A stretch of 63,688 nucleotides of DNA, from the IMG/VR virus record IMGVR_UViG_3300036785_000484, positions 1 through 63,688 of that record; one strand, written 5' to 3'. Made by a program: the position numbers and the translations under genes. This DNA comes from a virus. Each line of letters starts with the position of its first letter. The first letter of the stretch is position 1. Of the stretch, positions 22,887 to 31,862 are shown piece after piece. Below the pieces are notes generated by a model that searched no databases, was not told the origin of the DNA, and worked only from the letters and a program-made list of their open reading frames with translations.

Positions 22887-23297
22887 ATGTCCCTGTTCGC
22901 CGAGCCGTTCACGGTCTGTCACATCCCGCGCCGGATCGACGTGACCACCACCGACCGGAACGGTAACCACCCTCTGCGCCCGCTGCCCCCGGTGAACCGG
23001 ACCTGCCAGTCGCTGACCCAGTTCGGTCGGCGCGGATCGTCTCATTCGATCATGAGCATCGAGTACGCCCAACGGGTGGAGACGACCATCCACATGGCCT
23101 GCTCCGATGTGACCCCCTACCAGGATCAGGACCAGGTGCAGTGCTTCGGGACGGTGGACGACACCGGCAACTATGTCGGCGGGATCGCGTACGTGGTGGA
23201 CGGTGACCCCGCCGACGACACCCACGGTCCGCTAGGCCAAAGCGTGTACCGGACGCTGGGCTTCGGTGGAACCGTCAAGCTAAGGCGGGTGAGCTGA
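22887..23297 (+). CDS. Head-tail stopper (putative)
   Basis: A 136-residue beta-rich protein placed between the adaptor and the next connector, the expected site of the stopper that closes the portal channel. A six-codon ORF at 22867-22887 links the adaptor stop to this ATG (TGATG), which suggests translational coupling. Sequence similarity to known stoppers is not obvious to me. Confidence 0.55.
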   Translation: MSLFAEPFTVCHIPRRIDVTTTDRNGNHPLRPLPPVNRTCQSLTQFGRRGSSHSIMSIEYAQRVETTIHMACSDVTPYQDQDQVQCFGTVDDTGNYVGGIAYVVDGDPADDTHGPLGQSVYRTLGFGGTVKLRRVS

Positions 23298-23830
23298 TGG
23301 CGTTCGTGGAGGTCGGCGTCGAAGCCGTCGAAGCCGTCGAAGGAACCGAGGCGGCGAGTGCCACCGAGGCCGGTTCGGCCGCCGAGGAGCTGGACGAGAA
23401 CGCCCCGTCCGGGGAGCACAACCTGGGCAACGGGAACTCGATGCACCTCTCGGAGGCGCAGTTCAAGGCGCTGCTGCACTCGCAGGCGGCGGTCGCGGCG
23501 GTGATGGACCGGGCCGGGAAGTGCGCTGACATCGCGAACTCGCTGGCGATCACGACCGGGGCCCGGTACGCGGTGAGCCTGCAGAATAAGCCGGACCGGT
23601 CCCGGACGCGGGCGGCGGTGTACGCCGCGAACTTCAAAGCTGTGATTGACGAGCTGTATCACTCCACCCTGCTGAAGGCGGCGGCGCAGACCGGGAGTGA
23701 TCCCCGGCAGACCTCGGAAAGCCACGAGGGTGAACACCCGCACGGTGAGGAGCACGAAGCCCCGGTCAAGGGTGCGGCGGAAGCCGAGAGCACCGCTGAA
23801 GCCGCCGAGTCCACCCTGGGGGAGCTGTGA
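23297..23830 (+). CDS. Head-tail connector protein
   Basis: A 177-residue protein with disordered, Glu/Ala-rich ends and a central fold (residues about 48-135) of helix-sheet type containing AALL-like helices and DRSRTRAAVYAANFKAVIDE. This looks like the small connector or minor capsid protein usually encoded before the tail terminator. ATG shares one base with the previous stop. Confidence 0.6.
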   Translation: MAFVEVGVEAVEAVEGTEAASATEAGSAAEELDENAPSGEHNLGNGNSMHLSEAQFKALLHSQAAVAAVMDRAGKCADIANSLAITTGARYAVSLQNKPDRSRTRAAVYAANFKAVIDELYHSTLLKAAAQTGSDPRQTSESHEGEHPHGEEHEAPVKGAAEAESTAEAAESTLGEL

Positions 23831-24390
23831 CCCGGCCGTTCCCCACCGTGCTGCCGCCGCCGATGGCCGGGCTGCTGGTCAGCTACCTGACACCCCTGCT
23901 GGCCCCGGCCCCGGTCACCACCCGGCGGCCTCACCCACTACCCGGCGACGATGTCGCCTACCCGGACGGGTATGTGCGGGTGGAGACGGCGGGCGGCACC
24001 TGGATGGCCCGCTCCGAAATTTTCTTCGACGCCAGCGCGATCATCCACAGCTACGTCGACTACGGGCACGAACCGCAGGGTGAGGACCTCTGCAACCGTG
24101 CCCTGGCCTGGGGCGGGAACTCGCAAGGCCTGACCCTCCCGCTCACCGACACGTTCGACGGGATCACCTACGACTGGTATGTCACCTACTCCCGGATCAC
24201 CGCGCTGTGCACCGAGCATTCCGACCCGCTGGTGCGTTTGACCCGGTACCGGGGAATGGTGACCTGGAGGTGCGCCGCCATCGGTCTGCCTGAGCCGACA
24301 CCCGTTACAGCTGTTCATGTTCATGAGAAGACCGACCAGCCCGCACGACGGGTCAGGCGAGGGGTCAAAGTCAAAGTAGAGAGAGGATGA
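23827..24390 (+). CDS. Tail terminator (putative)
   Basis: A 187-residue protein starting with GTG in a GTGA overlap. Its position directly before the tail tube gene and its alpha/beta pattern (PPPMAGLLVSYLTPLLA helix, then YVRVETAGG strand) match tail terminator proteins, which cap the tube and join it to the head. The last 35 residues are basic. Confidence 0.65.
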   Translation: MTRPFPTVLPPPMAGLLVSYLTPLLAPAPVTTRRPHPLPGDDVAYPDGYVRVETAGGTWMARSEIFFDASAIIHSYVDYGHEPQGEDLCNRALAWGGNSQGLTLPLTDTFDGITYDWYVTYSRITALCTEHSDPLVRLTRYRGMVTWRCAAIGLPEPTPVTAVHVHEKTDQPARRVRRGVKVKVERG

Positions 24391-24465
24391 CGCCGCGTGT
24401 CGCGGCTCGATTCTTCACGGAATGATGCGACGCTATCCCCGGATCGATCCCACCAGGAGGAGTAA

Positions 24466-25113
24466 ATGACCACCGCAGCCCCCCCGACCGTCATCGCGGA
24501 AGTCGCGGAACTCGCGGCACCCTCGCCCCGGGTCACCGGCGGTGTCCTGTTCAACCTCAACCTCGCTGTCACGCTGCCGCAGAGCGCGAAAGACCCGCTC
24601 GACCCGACGTTCACCACCCTCGGCCGGGTGTCGTCCGACGGCGTCGACCGCACGGAGGAACGCGGGAACGTCGAGGTCCAGGACTGGGGTGGGAATCTTG
24701 TGGCCGTGCTGCAGGACAAGTACGGGTTGACCATCAAGTTCAAGCTGCTGCAGTCGATGAACGCCGACGTGCAGAAGGCGGCGCACGGCCACAACAACGT
24801 GACCGTGACCCCACCGACCACGACCACCGGCACTGAGATCGCCGCCAAGCTGAACCAGACCCTGCTCGACAACGGCGTCTGGGTGTTCGACGGCTTCTAC
24901 GGGAAGATCCTCATGCGGCTGGTCATCCCCTACGCGCGCATCACCCTGGTCGGGCCGATGAAGTGGACCCACAAGGAACTGGTCATGTACGACATGACCC
25001 TCAAGCCGCTCCCCGACAACGCCAACAACCACGGCTACCAGTACTGGAACGACGGCGTCACCACGCTCGGCTACTCCGTCACCCAGGGTGCAGTGGTCAA
25101 AAAGGCCGCATAG
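24466..25113 (+). CDS. Major tail protein (tube)
   Basis: A 215-residue beta-rich protein preceded by AGGAGG. It lies between the terminator and the chaperone genes and has the usual size of a tube monomer. Segments such as ERGNVEVQDWGGNLVAVLQD and ITLVGPMKWTHKELVMYDMT fit the tube fold. It polymerises around the tape measure protein. Confidence 0.85.
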   Translation: MTTAAPPTVIAEVAELAAPSPRVTGGVLFNLNLAVTLPQSAKDPLDPTFTTLGRVSSDGVDRTEERGNVEVQDWGGNLVAVLQDKYGLTIKFKLLQSMNADVQKAAHGHNNVTVTPPTTTTGTEIAAKLNQTLLDNGVWVFDGFYGKILMRLVIPYARITLVGPMKWTHKELVMYDMTLKPLPDNANNHGYQYWNDGVTTLGYSVTQGAVVKKAA

Positions 25114-25116
25114 CCC

Positions 25117-25590
25117 GTGACCACCACCGCCACGAAGCGGAAGACGACCGCGCGTAAGCCCGCGAAGGCCCGCGCGTCGAACGGCCAGACCAACGGGCAT
25201 GCGAATGTGCCGGTGGTCCGACCGCCGGAGGAGCACGTCCCCCGGGAGCCAGAAACCGAACCTGCAGCGTCGGCCCCAGCTCCCGGGGTGATCCCGGATC
25301 ACCCGTACGGCGACCGGATGATTCAGGTGTTCTTCCCCTCCGAGGGTGAGCCGATCGTCGTCCCGCACATCTCGACCGTGCAGGTCACGGAGCTGTTCCT
25401 GTGGGAGAACCACCGGCAGGGACTCGACCTTATGCAGCAGTCCTGGCGGTGGATGGACCTGGCCGAGATCCCCGATGTCGTTCAGCGTCAGGTGGTGGCG
25501 TTGGAGAGGACCGACAAGAAAATGTTCTGGGAGCAGTGGTTCGCCGGGTACAGCCCGCCCGCCACCGGGGAGCCACCGGGGGAATCGTGA
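25117..25590 (+). CDS. Tail assembly chaperone, upstream ORF
   Basis: A 157-residue protein with a basic, disordered N terminus (residues 1-65) and a folded C-terminal part (VQVTELFLWENHRQGLDLMQ). It lies directly before the tape measure gene, where siphoviruses encode the G-type chaperone. The next ORF is in the -1 frame and a GGGGGAA run at 25578-25584 could be a slippery site, giving a longer fusion as in lambda G/GT. GTG start. Confidence 0.75.
   Translation: MTTTATKRKTTARKPAKARASNGQTNGHANVPVVRPPEEHVPREPETEPAASAPAPGVIPDHPYGDRMIQVFFPSEGEPIVVPHISTVQVTELFLWENHRQGLDLMQQSWRWMDLAEIPDVVQRQVVALERTDKKMFWEQWFAGYSPPATGEPPGES
25578..25584 (+). promoter_or_regulatory. Possible -1 frameshift site
   Basis: GGGGGAA, read as GGG-GAA in the upstream chaperone frame, lies four bases before its stop. 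A one-base backward slip on GGG keeps perfect P-site pairing and enters the frame of the downstream ORF, which is open across this point. Confidence 0.45.
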
Positions 25591-26012
25591 TGGTGGGGCG
25601 GGTGATCTGCGAGCACCGCCACGCCCTAGTCCGAGACCTGCTCGCGATGGGCTTCCGGGCGCATGACCTGTTCACCCCCAAGCTGTCGTTCTATGAGCTG
25701 ACCTGCATCATCGTCGCCGCCCCACCGACCAGCTCGGTCCGGTACTTCCTCGACGGCGGGTGGAGCAAGGAAGCCCAGCTGCTGGCTAACCAGCAGGAAT
25801 ACATGGCCGGGTTCGCTAAGCTGGCGCACCCCTACGACCGGCCCGGCCAGATCCTCGGCAGCGGCGACCCGGATCAGCGCACCGCCGCGAACCCGTTCGG
25901 GTCGGGCATCTTCAAAGCCGACGCGTACACGTGGGACGAGTTCACCGCCCTGGAACGGGAGCGGTACGCCAACGCCCAGTACACCCCGACCGCCGGGGCC
26001 AGGAGGATCTGA
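25587..26012 (+). CDS. Tail assembly chaperone, downstream ORF
   Basis: A 141-residue ORF read either from GTG 25587/ATG 25590 or by -1 frameshift from the previous ORF. It has helical segments (RALVRDLLAM-type start and a WSKEAQLLANQQEYM helix) and ends one base into the tape measure ATG. The arrangement matches the T-domain of siphovirus tail chaperones, which recruits the tail tube protein. Confidence 0.7.
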   Translation: MMVGRVICEHRHALVRDLLAMGFRAHDLFTPKLSFYELTCIIVAAPPTSSVRYFLDGGWSKEAQLLANQQEYMAGFAKLAHPYDRPGQILGSGDPDQRTAANPFGSGIFKADAYTWDEFTALERERYANAQYTPTAGARRI

Positions 26013-29000
26013 TGACCGCCGCCCTGGGGGAAGCTGCCGGAGGGTTCGACCTCACCAGCCTGTTCGTCTCCGTCGTCCCGTCCTTCTCCGGGATGGCCGA
26101 CGCGATGAAGGAAGCCGGTGGAGCCGGGGCTGAGGGCTTCCAGGAGGGCTTCAAGGATTCGTTCCACCCGTTCGAGAACGCGTCGAGTGTCATCTCGGAG
26201 AGCACCAACATGTTCGCCAAGGTCGGCGGGGAAGCGGCTGAGGCGTTCGCCGGGGCGTTCTCCTCGCTGATGAAAGGCCAAATGCCGGACCTGGTCAGCG
26301 GTTTCAATGTGGCCGAGGACGCCGTGAAGGAGTTCGTGGGCAACACGGTGGGCGAGATCCCGCTGATCGGGGGCATCTTCGAGAAGACGTTCGGCGGGAT
26401 CATGGACACCATCGACGCGTTCAAAGGACCCGCCGGGGAGTTCATCGACACGCTGATGCAGATGGGTGAGGGCTGGCAGGAGACGGCCCGGACCATCGCC
26501 GGTCAAACACTGGACACGGGGAAGATCCCGGAGCTGATGGACATCGTGAAGCAGCTCGGGGCCGAGGGTGTCCCGAACCTGGAAGTGGTGAGCAAATCCA
26601 TCGGTCAGATCTCCACCCGGCTCGGCGAGCTGAACCCGGAGCAGCTGAAGGAGTTCATGAAAACCTACGCCGGGTTCAGCGAGCTACTGGGCACCGCGCC
26701 CAGCGCCGAGACCCTGACCGGGGTGATGAACGCGTTCAAAGTGCCCACCGAGGACGCGAATAAGGCACTCACCGAGCTCGGTAACACCGCGATCGCGGCG
26801 GGGATACCCATCAATGAGCTGCTGATGCAGATGGGGCGCGGCGATGTCGGGCTGGCGGCGTTCGGTTTCAACATCCAGCAGGCCGGGACGATGCTGGCGT
26901 CGATGAACAAGGAGGGTATCCAGGGCGGACGGATGCTTGCCGCGTTCCAGACGGCGGGGGCGAAGTTCGCCAAGGAGGGGCTCACGCCGAAGGAGGGCTT
27001 CAAAGACCTGGTCGACACCATCAAGAACGACATCGCGAAGGGCACCGACGCGGGCGGCACGGAGGCCCTTCTACTCCTCAAAAAGTATTTCGGCGCGGCT
27101 AACGCCGAAAAGATCTTCGAGGGCATCAAGCAGCATCTCATCGACCTGCCCGACCTGATCAAGCCGCTAGAGGACTTGGATCAGGGGCCGGAGAAGGCGC
27201 TCTCCGCGACCGAAACCCTGGAAGACAAGCTCAAGTCGCTGAAAGCTGTTCTTGACTCGGCGCTGGAACCGCTCACCAAAGGGATGGCCGACAAGCTGAC
27301 CGAGGTCGGCACCAGGGTTTCAACGTGGATTCAGACTCACCAGGGGGAGATCCTCGGCGCGGTGAAAACCGTCCTCGACCAGATCGTGTCGTGGACGTCC
27401 ACCTCGCTGGACATCATGGGGCACGCCGTGCTCGGGGTCGCGCCCTACCTGAATGTGATCAAGAGCATCATGGTCGACATCGGCAAGATCATGGTCGACA
27501 TGCTTGAAACCCTGACCACGGTCGGGGCGGCGGTGCACCTACCCGGGATGGCGGACGCGAAGCGGTCCGTGGACGAGATGCACGGCGCGCTGGACCGGCT
27601 CGGGAATCTGGATATCACCAAGTTCTCGACTCAGTTCGGCAACGACATGCTCTGGGCGCGGGGCCAGGTGAACAAGGCCGGGGAGGGGCTGGATGGTCTG
27701 CTGAACCCGATGATCGCCGCCGGGAACATCTCGGACGCGTTCAAGATGAACATCACCGACGCGAAAACCGGGGTTGAGGGCGTCAAGGACATGTTCGAGA
27801 AGACCGCCGAGGGCGGCCTGAAGATCCTCGGCGACGACAACCAGTACGAGATGATCACCGCCAAGCTGCGGAAGCTCGGCATCGACGTGACCACCGGCCC
27901 GGACGGGGTCGTCACCAAGATCACGGCGGGCAACCAGCTGATCGGGAAGCAGTTCGGCGACTGGTACAAGCAGGCCACCGGGAAGGATCTGACAGTCAAG
28001 GTCGAGGTCAAGCCCCATGAGAAGCAGACCCTCGATGACCTGATGACCGGGGCTGGGGTGCCGGATGCGAACAAAGGGCCGGAAGGGGTGAAGCTGCCGT
28101 TCACACTGTTCATGGACCCCAACCAGGCGTCGGGTGGGCTCGGCACACTCGTCCCGGGCGGGCTCGGCTCGCTGGAAGTCGGCGGGGGAGGGAGCACCGG
28201 ACTCCCGGGCAGCCCCGGAACGGGTTTCCAGGCGGGCGGGGAGGTGAAAGGGGCGGTTCAAAAGGCGATGATCGACTCCGGGTTCTCCGCCGCCGACTGG
28301 CCCGCCATCGACTACATCATCAGCCATGAATCCTCCTGGGACCCGACCTCGCAGAACAACTACGACATCAACGCGAAGCAGGGCAACCCGTCGCGGGGTT
28401 TGGGTCAGCTGACCCTGTCGAACTACCGGGCCGCCGGGGTCGACCCGCACACCAACGACCCGTACCTGCAGGGCATGGCGATGATGAGCTACATCAAAGG
28501 CCGGTACGGCTCCCCGTCCGCCGCCTACGCGCACTGGGTCGCCAACCACAACTACGCGGGCGGCGGGCCGAACATGGGTAAGTTCTCCACGATGGGCCAG
28601 CCTGTCCCCGGGGAATGGCAGCCGGGCCGGGACACGGTGCACGGGGTCCTCGAAGTCGGCGAGTACGTCGTGCGCCGCGATAAGGCTCAGAAGCACAAGA
28701 AGCTGCTCGACGCCGTCAACTTCGGTGGGATGGGATTCGTCACGGGCGGCAATGTGCCGTTCCCGAACGACGGCAGCCCCGGCAGCCCGGACTACGGGGT
28801 GTCCCCCGAAATCCTTCAGGTCGAGCAGATCGCCCGGAACTTCAACCTGCCCCTGACCTCCGGCTATCGCGATCCGGGCGGACCGGCGGTGGCCGGGGTC
28901 AGCGCCGCGAAGTCGTATCACGGTCGGGGGATGGCGGGCGACTTCTCCGACGGCGACAAGACCGAGAACGAACTGAGGTTCGCGGCCTACATGTACCAGA

Positions 29001-30049
29001 ACTACGGCCGGGGGATCGCCGAGCTGATCCACGACGACCCGCGCTGGACGCACAACATCAACGACGGCCGGGATGTGGGGCCGATGGGCCAGTTCTACAC
29101 CACGGCCCAGGCCGGTTATCACGGCGACCATGTGCACATCGCCATCAAGCACGCGGGCTCGGGCACGGGCGGTCCTGACGATCTCGGCTCCCCGGGCGGG
29201 TCGGGCTTCCCCGGCGGCTTCTCCCCGATGGGGCTGGGCAGCCCCGGCGGCGGCGGTCTGTTCGGCGGCGGTGGAATTGGCGGGCCGACCCCGGCCCAGC
29301 AGCGGGAGCTGGCCCGGATCGATGAGCGGATCGCGAAGATCAAGGCCAAGCTGGACACCGCCGAAGCCGACTACAACAGATACGCCCAGATGGCCCCGGA
29401 GGAGCAGGCGCTCAATAGGAACGAAATGGAGAAGGCCAAGGACAAGCGGGACAAGCTGCAGGGTGAATACGACGACGCGCTGCAATCGCGCAACGACAAG
29501 CAGCTGTCGATCAACGAGCACCTCGCGAAGGAGGGAGGGAAGGAGAAGACGTTGTTCGGGAAGACCACCGACGAGAGCGCGGGAAGCCGGATCGGTGAGG
29601 GTCTAGTCAAAGGCGTGTTCCAGGAGCTGGGTTTCCCCGACGTTTTCGGGAAGCCGTTCACCGAGTGGGGCATCTGGAAACTCGCGATGGGCGGCCTCGG
29701 TTTCGGGGCCGGGCTGCTAGAGCAGGCGATGGGCGGCGGTCAGGGCGGCGGTCAGGGGGGAAAATCCGGTGGCGGCGGAGGTCTACTCGCCGGGGCCGGT
29801 GGCGGTCTGATCAAAGCGCTGACCGGGATGGACTCCAAAGGTATCGCCTCGGTAATGGCTCCGAGTCAGGCCCCGGAGAACGTGCCGCTCGGGGCGAACC
29901 CGGCGGCGTTCGGCGGGCTGTCCATCGTCAACAATAACAACGGGATCATGCACCCCAACGACGTTCAGTCCACGATCCAGCGCGGCATCGTGGACGGTTC
30001 CCGTCAGGTCGCGACGAGCGGCGGCGCTCCGGTGGTGCAGCCGCACTGA
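26012..30049 (+). CDS. Tape measure protein with two wall-hydrolase domains
   Basis: A 1345-residue protein that sets tail length; by the usual rule its size implies a tail of roughly 200 nm. Residues 1-730 are helical with several Gly/Ala-rich amphipathic stretches. Residues about 745-855 are a lysozyme/transglycosylase-like domain: HESSWDP with candidate catalytic Glu near 773, then GLGQLT. Residues about 930-1045 are an M15-like peptidase domain with SYHGRGMAGDFSD (His 970, Asp near 977) and HGDHVH (His 1040 and 1042) as zinc ligands. A coiled coil and Gly-rich tail follow. The domains would open the wall during DNA entry. ATG shares one base with the previous stop. Confidence 0.92.
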   Translation: MTAALGEAAGGFDLTSLFVSVVPSFSGMADAMKEAGGAGAEGFQEGFKDSFHPFENASSVISESTNMFAKVGGEAAEAFAGAFSSLMKGQMPDLVSGFNVAEDAVKEFVGNTVGEIPLIGGIFEKTFGGIMDTIDAFKGPAGEFIDTLMQMGEGWQETARTIAGQTLDTGKIPELMDIVKQLGAEGVPNLEVVSKSIGQISTRLGELNPEQLKEFMKTYAGFSELLGTAPSAETLTGVMNAFKVPTEDANKALTELGNTAIAAGIPINELLMQMGRGDVGLAAFGFNIQQAGTMLASMNKEGIQGGRMLAAFQTAGAKFAKEGLTPKEGFKDLVDTIKNDIAKGTDAGGTEALLLLKKYFGAANAEKIFEGIKQHLIDLPDLIKPLEDLDQGPEKALSATETLEDKLKSLKAVLDSALEPLTKGMADKLTEVGTRVSTWIQTHQGEILGAVKTVLDQIVSWTSTSLDIMGHAVLGVAPYLNVIKSIMVDIGKIMVDMLETLTTVGAAVHLPGMADAKRSVDEMHGALDRLGNLDITKFSTQFGNDMLWARGQVNKAGEGLDGLLNPMIAAGNISDAFKMNITDAKTGVEGVKDMFEKTAEGGLKILGDDNQYEMITAKLRKLGIDVTTGPDGVVTKITAGNQLIGKQFGDWYKQATGKDLTVKVEVKPHEKQTLDDLMTGAGVPDANKGPEGVKLPFTLFMDPNQASGGLGTLVPGGLGSLEVGGGGSTGLPGSPGTGFQAGGEVKGAVQKAMIDSGFSAADWPAIDYIISHESSWDPTSQNNYDINAKQGNPSRGLGQLTLSNYRAAGVDPHTNDPYLQGMAMMSYIKGRYGSPSAAYAHWVANHNYAGGGPNMGKFSTMGQPVPGEWQPGRDTVHGVLEVGEYVVRRDKAQKHKKLLDAVNFGGMGFVTGGNVPFPNDGSPGSPDYGVSPEILQVEQIARNFNLPLTSGYRDPGGPAVAGVSAAKSYHGRGMAGDFSDGDKTENELRFAAYMYQNYGRGIAELIHDDPRWTHNINDGRDVGPMGQFYTTAQAGYHGDHVHIAIKHAGSGTGGPDDLGSPGGSGFPGGFSPMGLGSPGGGGLFGGGGIGGPTPAQQRELARIDERIAKIKAKLDTAEADYNRYAQMAPEEQALNRNEMEKAKDKRDKLQGEYDDALQSRNDKQLSINEHLAKEGGKEKTLFGKTTDESAGSRIGEGLVKGVFQELGFPDVFGKPFTEWGIWKLAMGGLGFGAGLLEQAMGGGQGGGQGGKSGGGGGLLAGAGGGLIKALTGMDSKGIASVMAPSQAPENVPLGANPAAFGGLSIVNNNNGIMHPNDVQSTIQRGIVDGSRQVATSGGAPVVQPH

Positions 30050-31188
30050 TGAGACTCTCACGCGGTGGTCCGCTAGTCCCCAGCCTGTACACCCTGACCG
30101 GTCCAGCGGCCACGTGGCCGGGTAACACGACCGTGTTCGACCCGCAGCCGTTCCTGGACCCGGCGATCCCGTTCGCCGCGCTGCCGCCCGCCCTGCGCGG
30201 CATGAACACGCACCTGGTCTACCTGTCCCCGACCAACGATGTCATCAACCTGGCCGGTCCGCACGCGGGCCGGGAAGGGGTCCGCGCCGCCACCCAGATG
30301 CAGGGCGATCAGCAGTGGCCGTTCGAGCAGGTCATCACCAACAGCCCGTATGTGATGGGCGGGGAGATTGAACGCACCAACATCCCGCAGCGGGAATACA
30401 ACCTGGGTATCATCATCGGCTCCCACGCCCCGCCGATGACCGAGTACCAGTACCGGATGGCCGAGGATCACTGGTGGGATACCCAGGACGAGAACAACGA
30501 CGGCTGGCTGTGCGGATACACCCGGTTCTCCGGGTGGCGGTTCGACCCGGTGCGCCCCTTCAAAACGGTGCAGTCCCCGCAGAAGATGGACTCCACCGCG
30601 TACGGGAACAATGTCAGCCAGTGGGACATCACCTGGGTCGCGGCCCGGCCGTACTTCACCAAACCGGCGCTCTGGCGGACGTTCCAGTCGGCGCTGGCGG
30701 GGCCACCGAAACCGCCGCCGGGCACCGCGCTGCAGGAGCTGATCGACCAGCTGACGCACGACGTGTACTACTGGGGCACCCTGCCGATCGCTAACCGGGG
30801 GAACCTGGCCTCGAATGTGACGTTCTACGTGTCCAGTCCCGGGCAGGCGATTGTGCAGGACAACGACTCGTCCCGGCTGGTGGCGCTGCCGTTCACGCAG
30901 CCCGACGTGGGCACCTACTTCGTGGACACGGAGAACGGTCACCGGACCCTGACCGCCGCCAACGACCCTCAGGACAACCTGCTGTTCGACCTGATCCGGC
31001 AGTCCCAGATCCTCGATTTCTTCCTCTCCGGCATCGCGAACGAGGGCCTGCCGCTGGCGCTCACATGGAACAACCGGTTCATCTATCAGATCCCGCCGCG
31101 CACCGTCGTGTCGTTCACGGTCGGGCACTCCGAGCCGGACGGGGTCATCGTCGCCAGCGTGTCTCAGCGGTTCAAACGGTCCCGGTGA
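30049..31188 (+). CDS. Minor tail protein (distal tail-like)
   Basis: A 379-residue beta-rich protein immediately after the tape measure gene, where the distal tail protein is normally encoded. The N-terminal half contains GDQQWPFEQVITNSPYVMG and GGEIERTNIPQREYNLGI, a pattern seen in minor tail proteins of actinophages. It probably forms the ring joining tube and tip. ATG in TGATG overlap. Confidence 0.75.
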   Translation: MRLSRGGPLVPSLYTLTGPAATWPGNTTVFDPQPFLDPAIPFAALPPALRGMNTHLVYLSPTNDVINLAGPHAGREGVRAATQMQGDQQWPFEQVITNSPYVMGGEIERTNIPQREYNLGIIIGSHAPPMTEYQYRMAEDHWWDTQDENNDGWLCGYTRFSGWRFDPVRPFKTVQSPQKMDSTAYGNNVSQWDITWVAARPYFTKPALWRTFQSALAGPPKPPPGTALQELIDQLTHDVYYWGTLPIANRGNLASNVTFYVSSPGQAIVQDNDSSRLVALPFTQPDVGTYFVDTENGHRTLTAANDPQDNLLFDLIRQSQILDFFLSGIANEGLPLALTWNNRFIYQIPPRTVVSFTVGHSEPDGVIVASVSQRFKRSR

Positions 31189-31203
31189 TGCGAGCATCGG
31201 ACC

Positions 31204-31422
31204 ATGAAACTGACCTGGGATGAACTCAAGGACGATCAGGGCACCTACTGGGCGTCGATGCCCTACGTGATCCGCACATTCGGGGTCACCGGCAGCGGCG
31301 AGCTGACCTACCGGCTGGAAGGCCCCGGCGTCGACTCCAAGAGCGACGATGTGTCGTCCCTGATGATCGAGGCGCAGCTCGACGCCGACCGGGCCGCGTT
31401 CCGAAAGGCGCTGGGAGTGTGA
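31204..31422 (+). CDS. Hypothetical tail-region protein
   Basis: A 72-residue protein (LTWDELKDDQGTYWASMPYV at the start) in the minor tail operon. No domain recognised; perhaps a small tip component or assembly factor. Confidence 0.65.
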   Translation: MKLTWDELKDDQGTYWASMPYVIRTFGVTGSGELTYRLEGPGVDSKSDDVSSLMIEAQLDADRAAFRKALGV

Positions 31423-31856
31423 CGATGGCCGACAAAAAGACGACCCCGGAGCCGGAAACCCCCGGCGACCCGAACATTCACCGGTTCGAGAACGGCTGGG
31501 TGCTGATCACCCACGGCGGCTGGCAGGTCAGCGTCGGCCCGGACGGGCTGATCATGCTGCCTCGTCACCTGCTCCCCGACGAGGTGGAGGACTTCTGCGC
31601 CGCCGCGACCGCCGCCGCCGAGATCGGGCGCGCGATCCGGGCGGCGAACCGGGCCAACGAAACCCCGCTAGGCCAGCTACCCAGCAGCAAAGCGATGGTG
31701 GTGGAGGGCCCACCACCACCCGGCTACGTCCCGATGCCGGTCCGGGAAGGACCGAACTCGCCGCCGCGTCAGACCTCGACGATCGGACGCCGGTCGCGTA
31801 ACCCGCGCGCTCCCCAGGCCGCGATGCCAGGCCAGTCTCAGCAGCGCCGGAGGTAA
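31419..31856 (+). CDS. Hypothetical tail-region protein
   Basis: A 145-residue protein with a small folded core (HRFENGWVLITHGGWQVSVG) and a Pro/Arg-rich C-terminal tail. GTG 31419 overlaps the previous stop; ATG 31425 is also possible. Unknown role in the tail operon. Confidence 0.65.
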   Translation: MTMADKKTTPEPETPGDPNIHRFENGWVLITHGGWQVSVGPDGLIMLPRHLLPDEVEDFCAAATAAAEIGRAIRAANRANETPLGQLPSSKAMVVEGPPPPGYVPMPVREGPNSPPRQTSTIGRRSRNPRAPQAAMPGQSQQRRR

Positions 31857-31862
31857 CCCGTC

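Noticed and set aside
27539-29521. Long leftward ORF of 660 codons opposite the tape measure gene
   Set aside because: It is antisense to strongly supported coding sequence, has Val/Arg/His/Gly-rich shadow composition and no ribosome binding site. The same holds for other long antisense ORFs such as 12032-13420 and 36008-37816.
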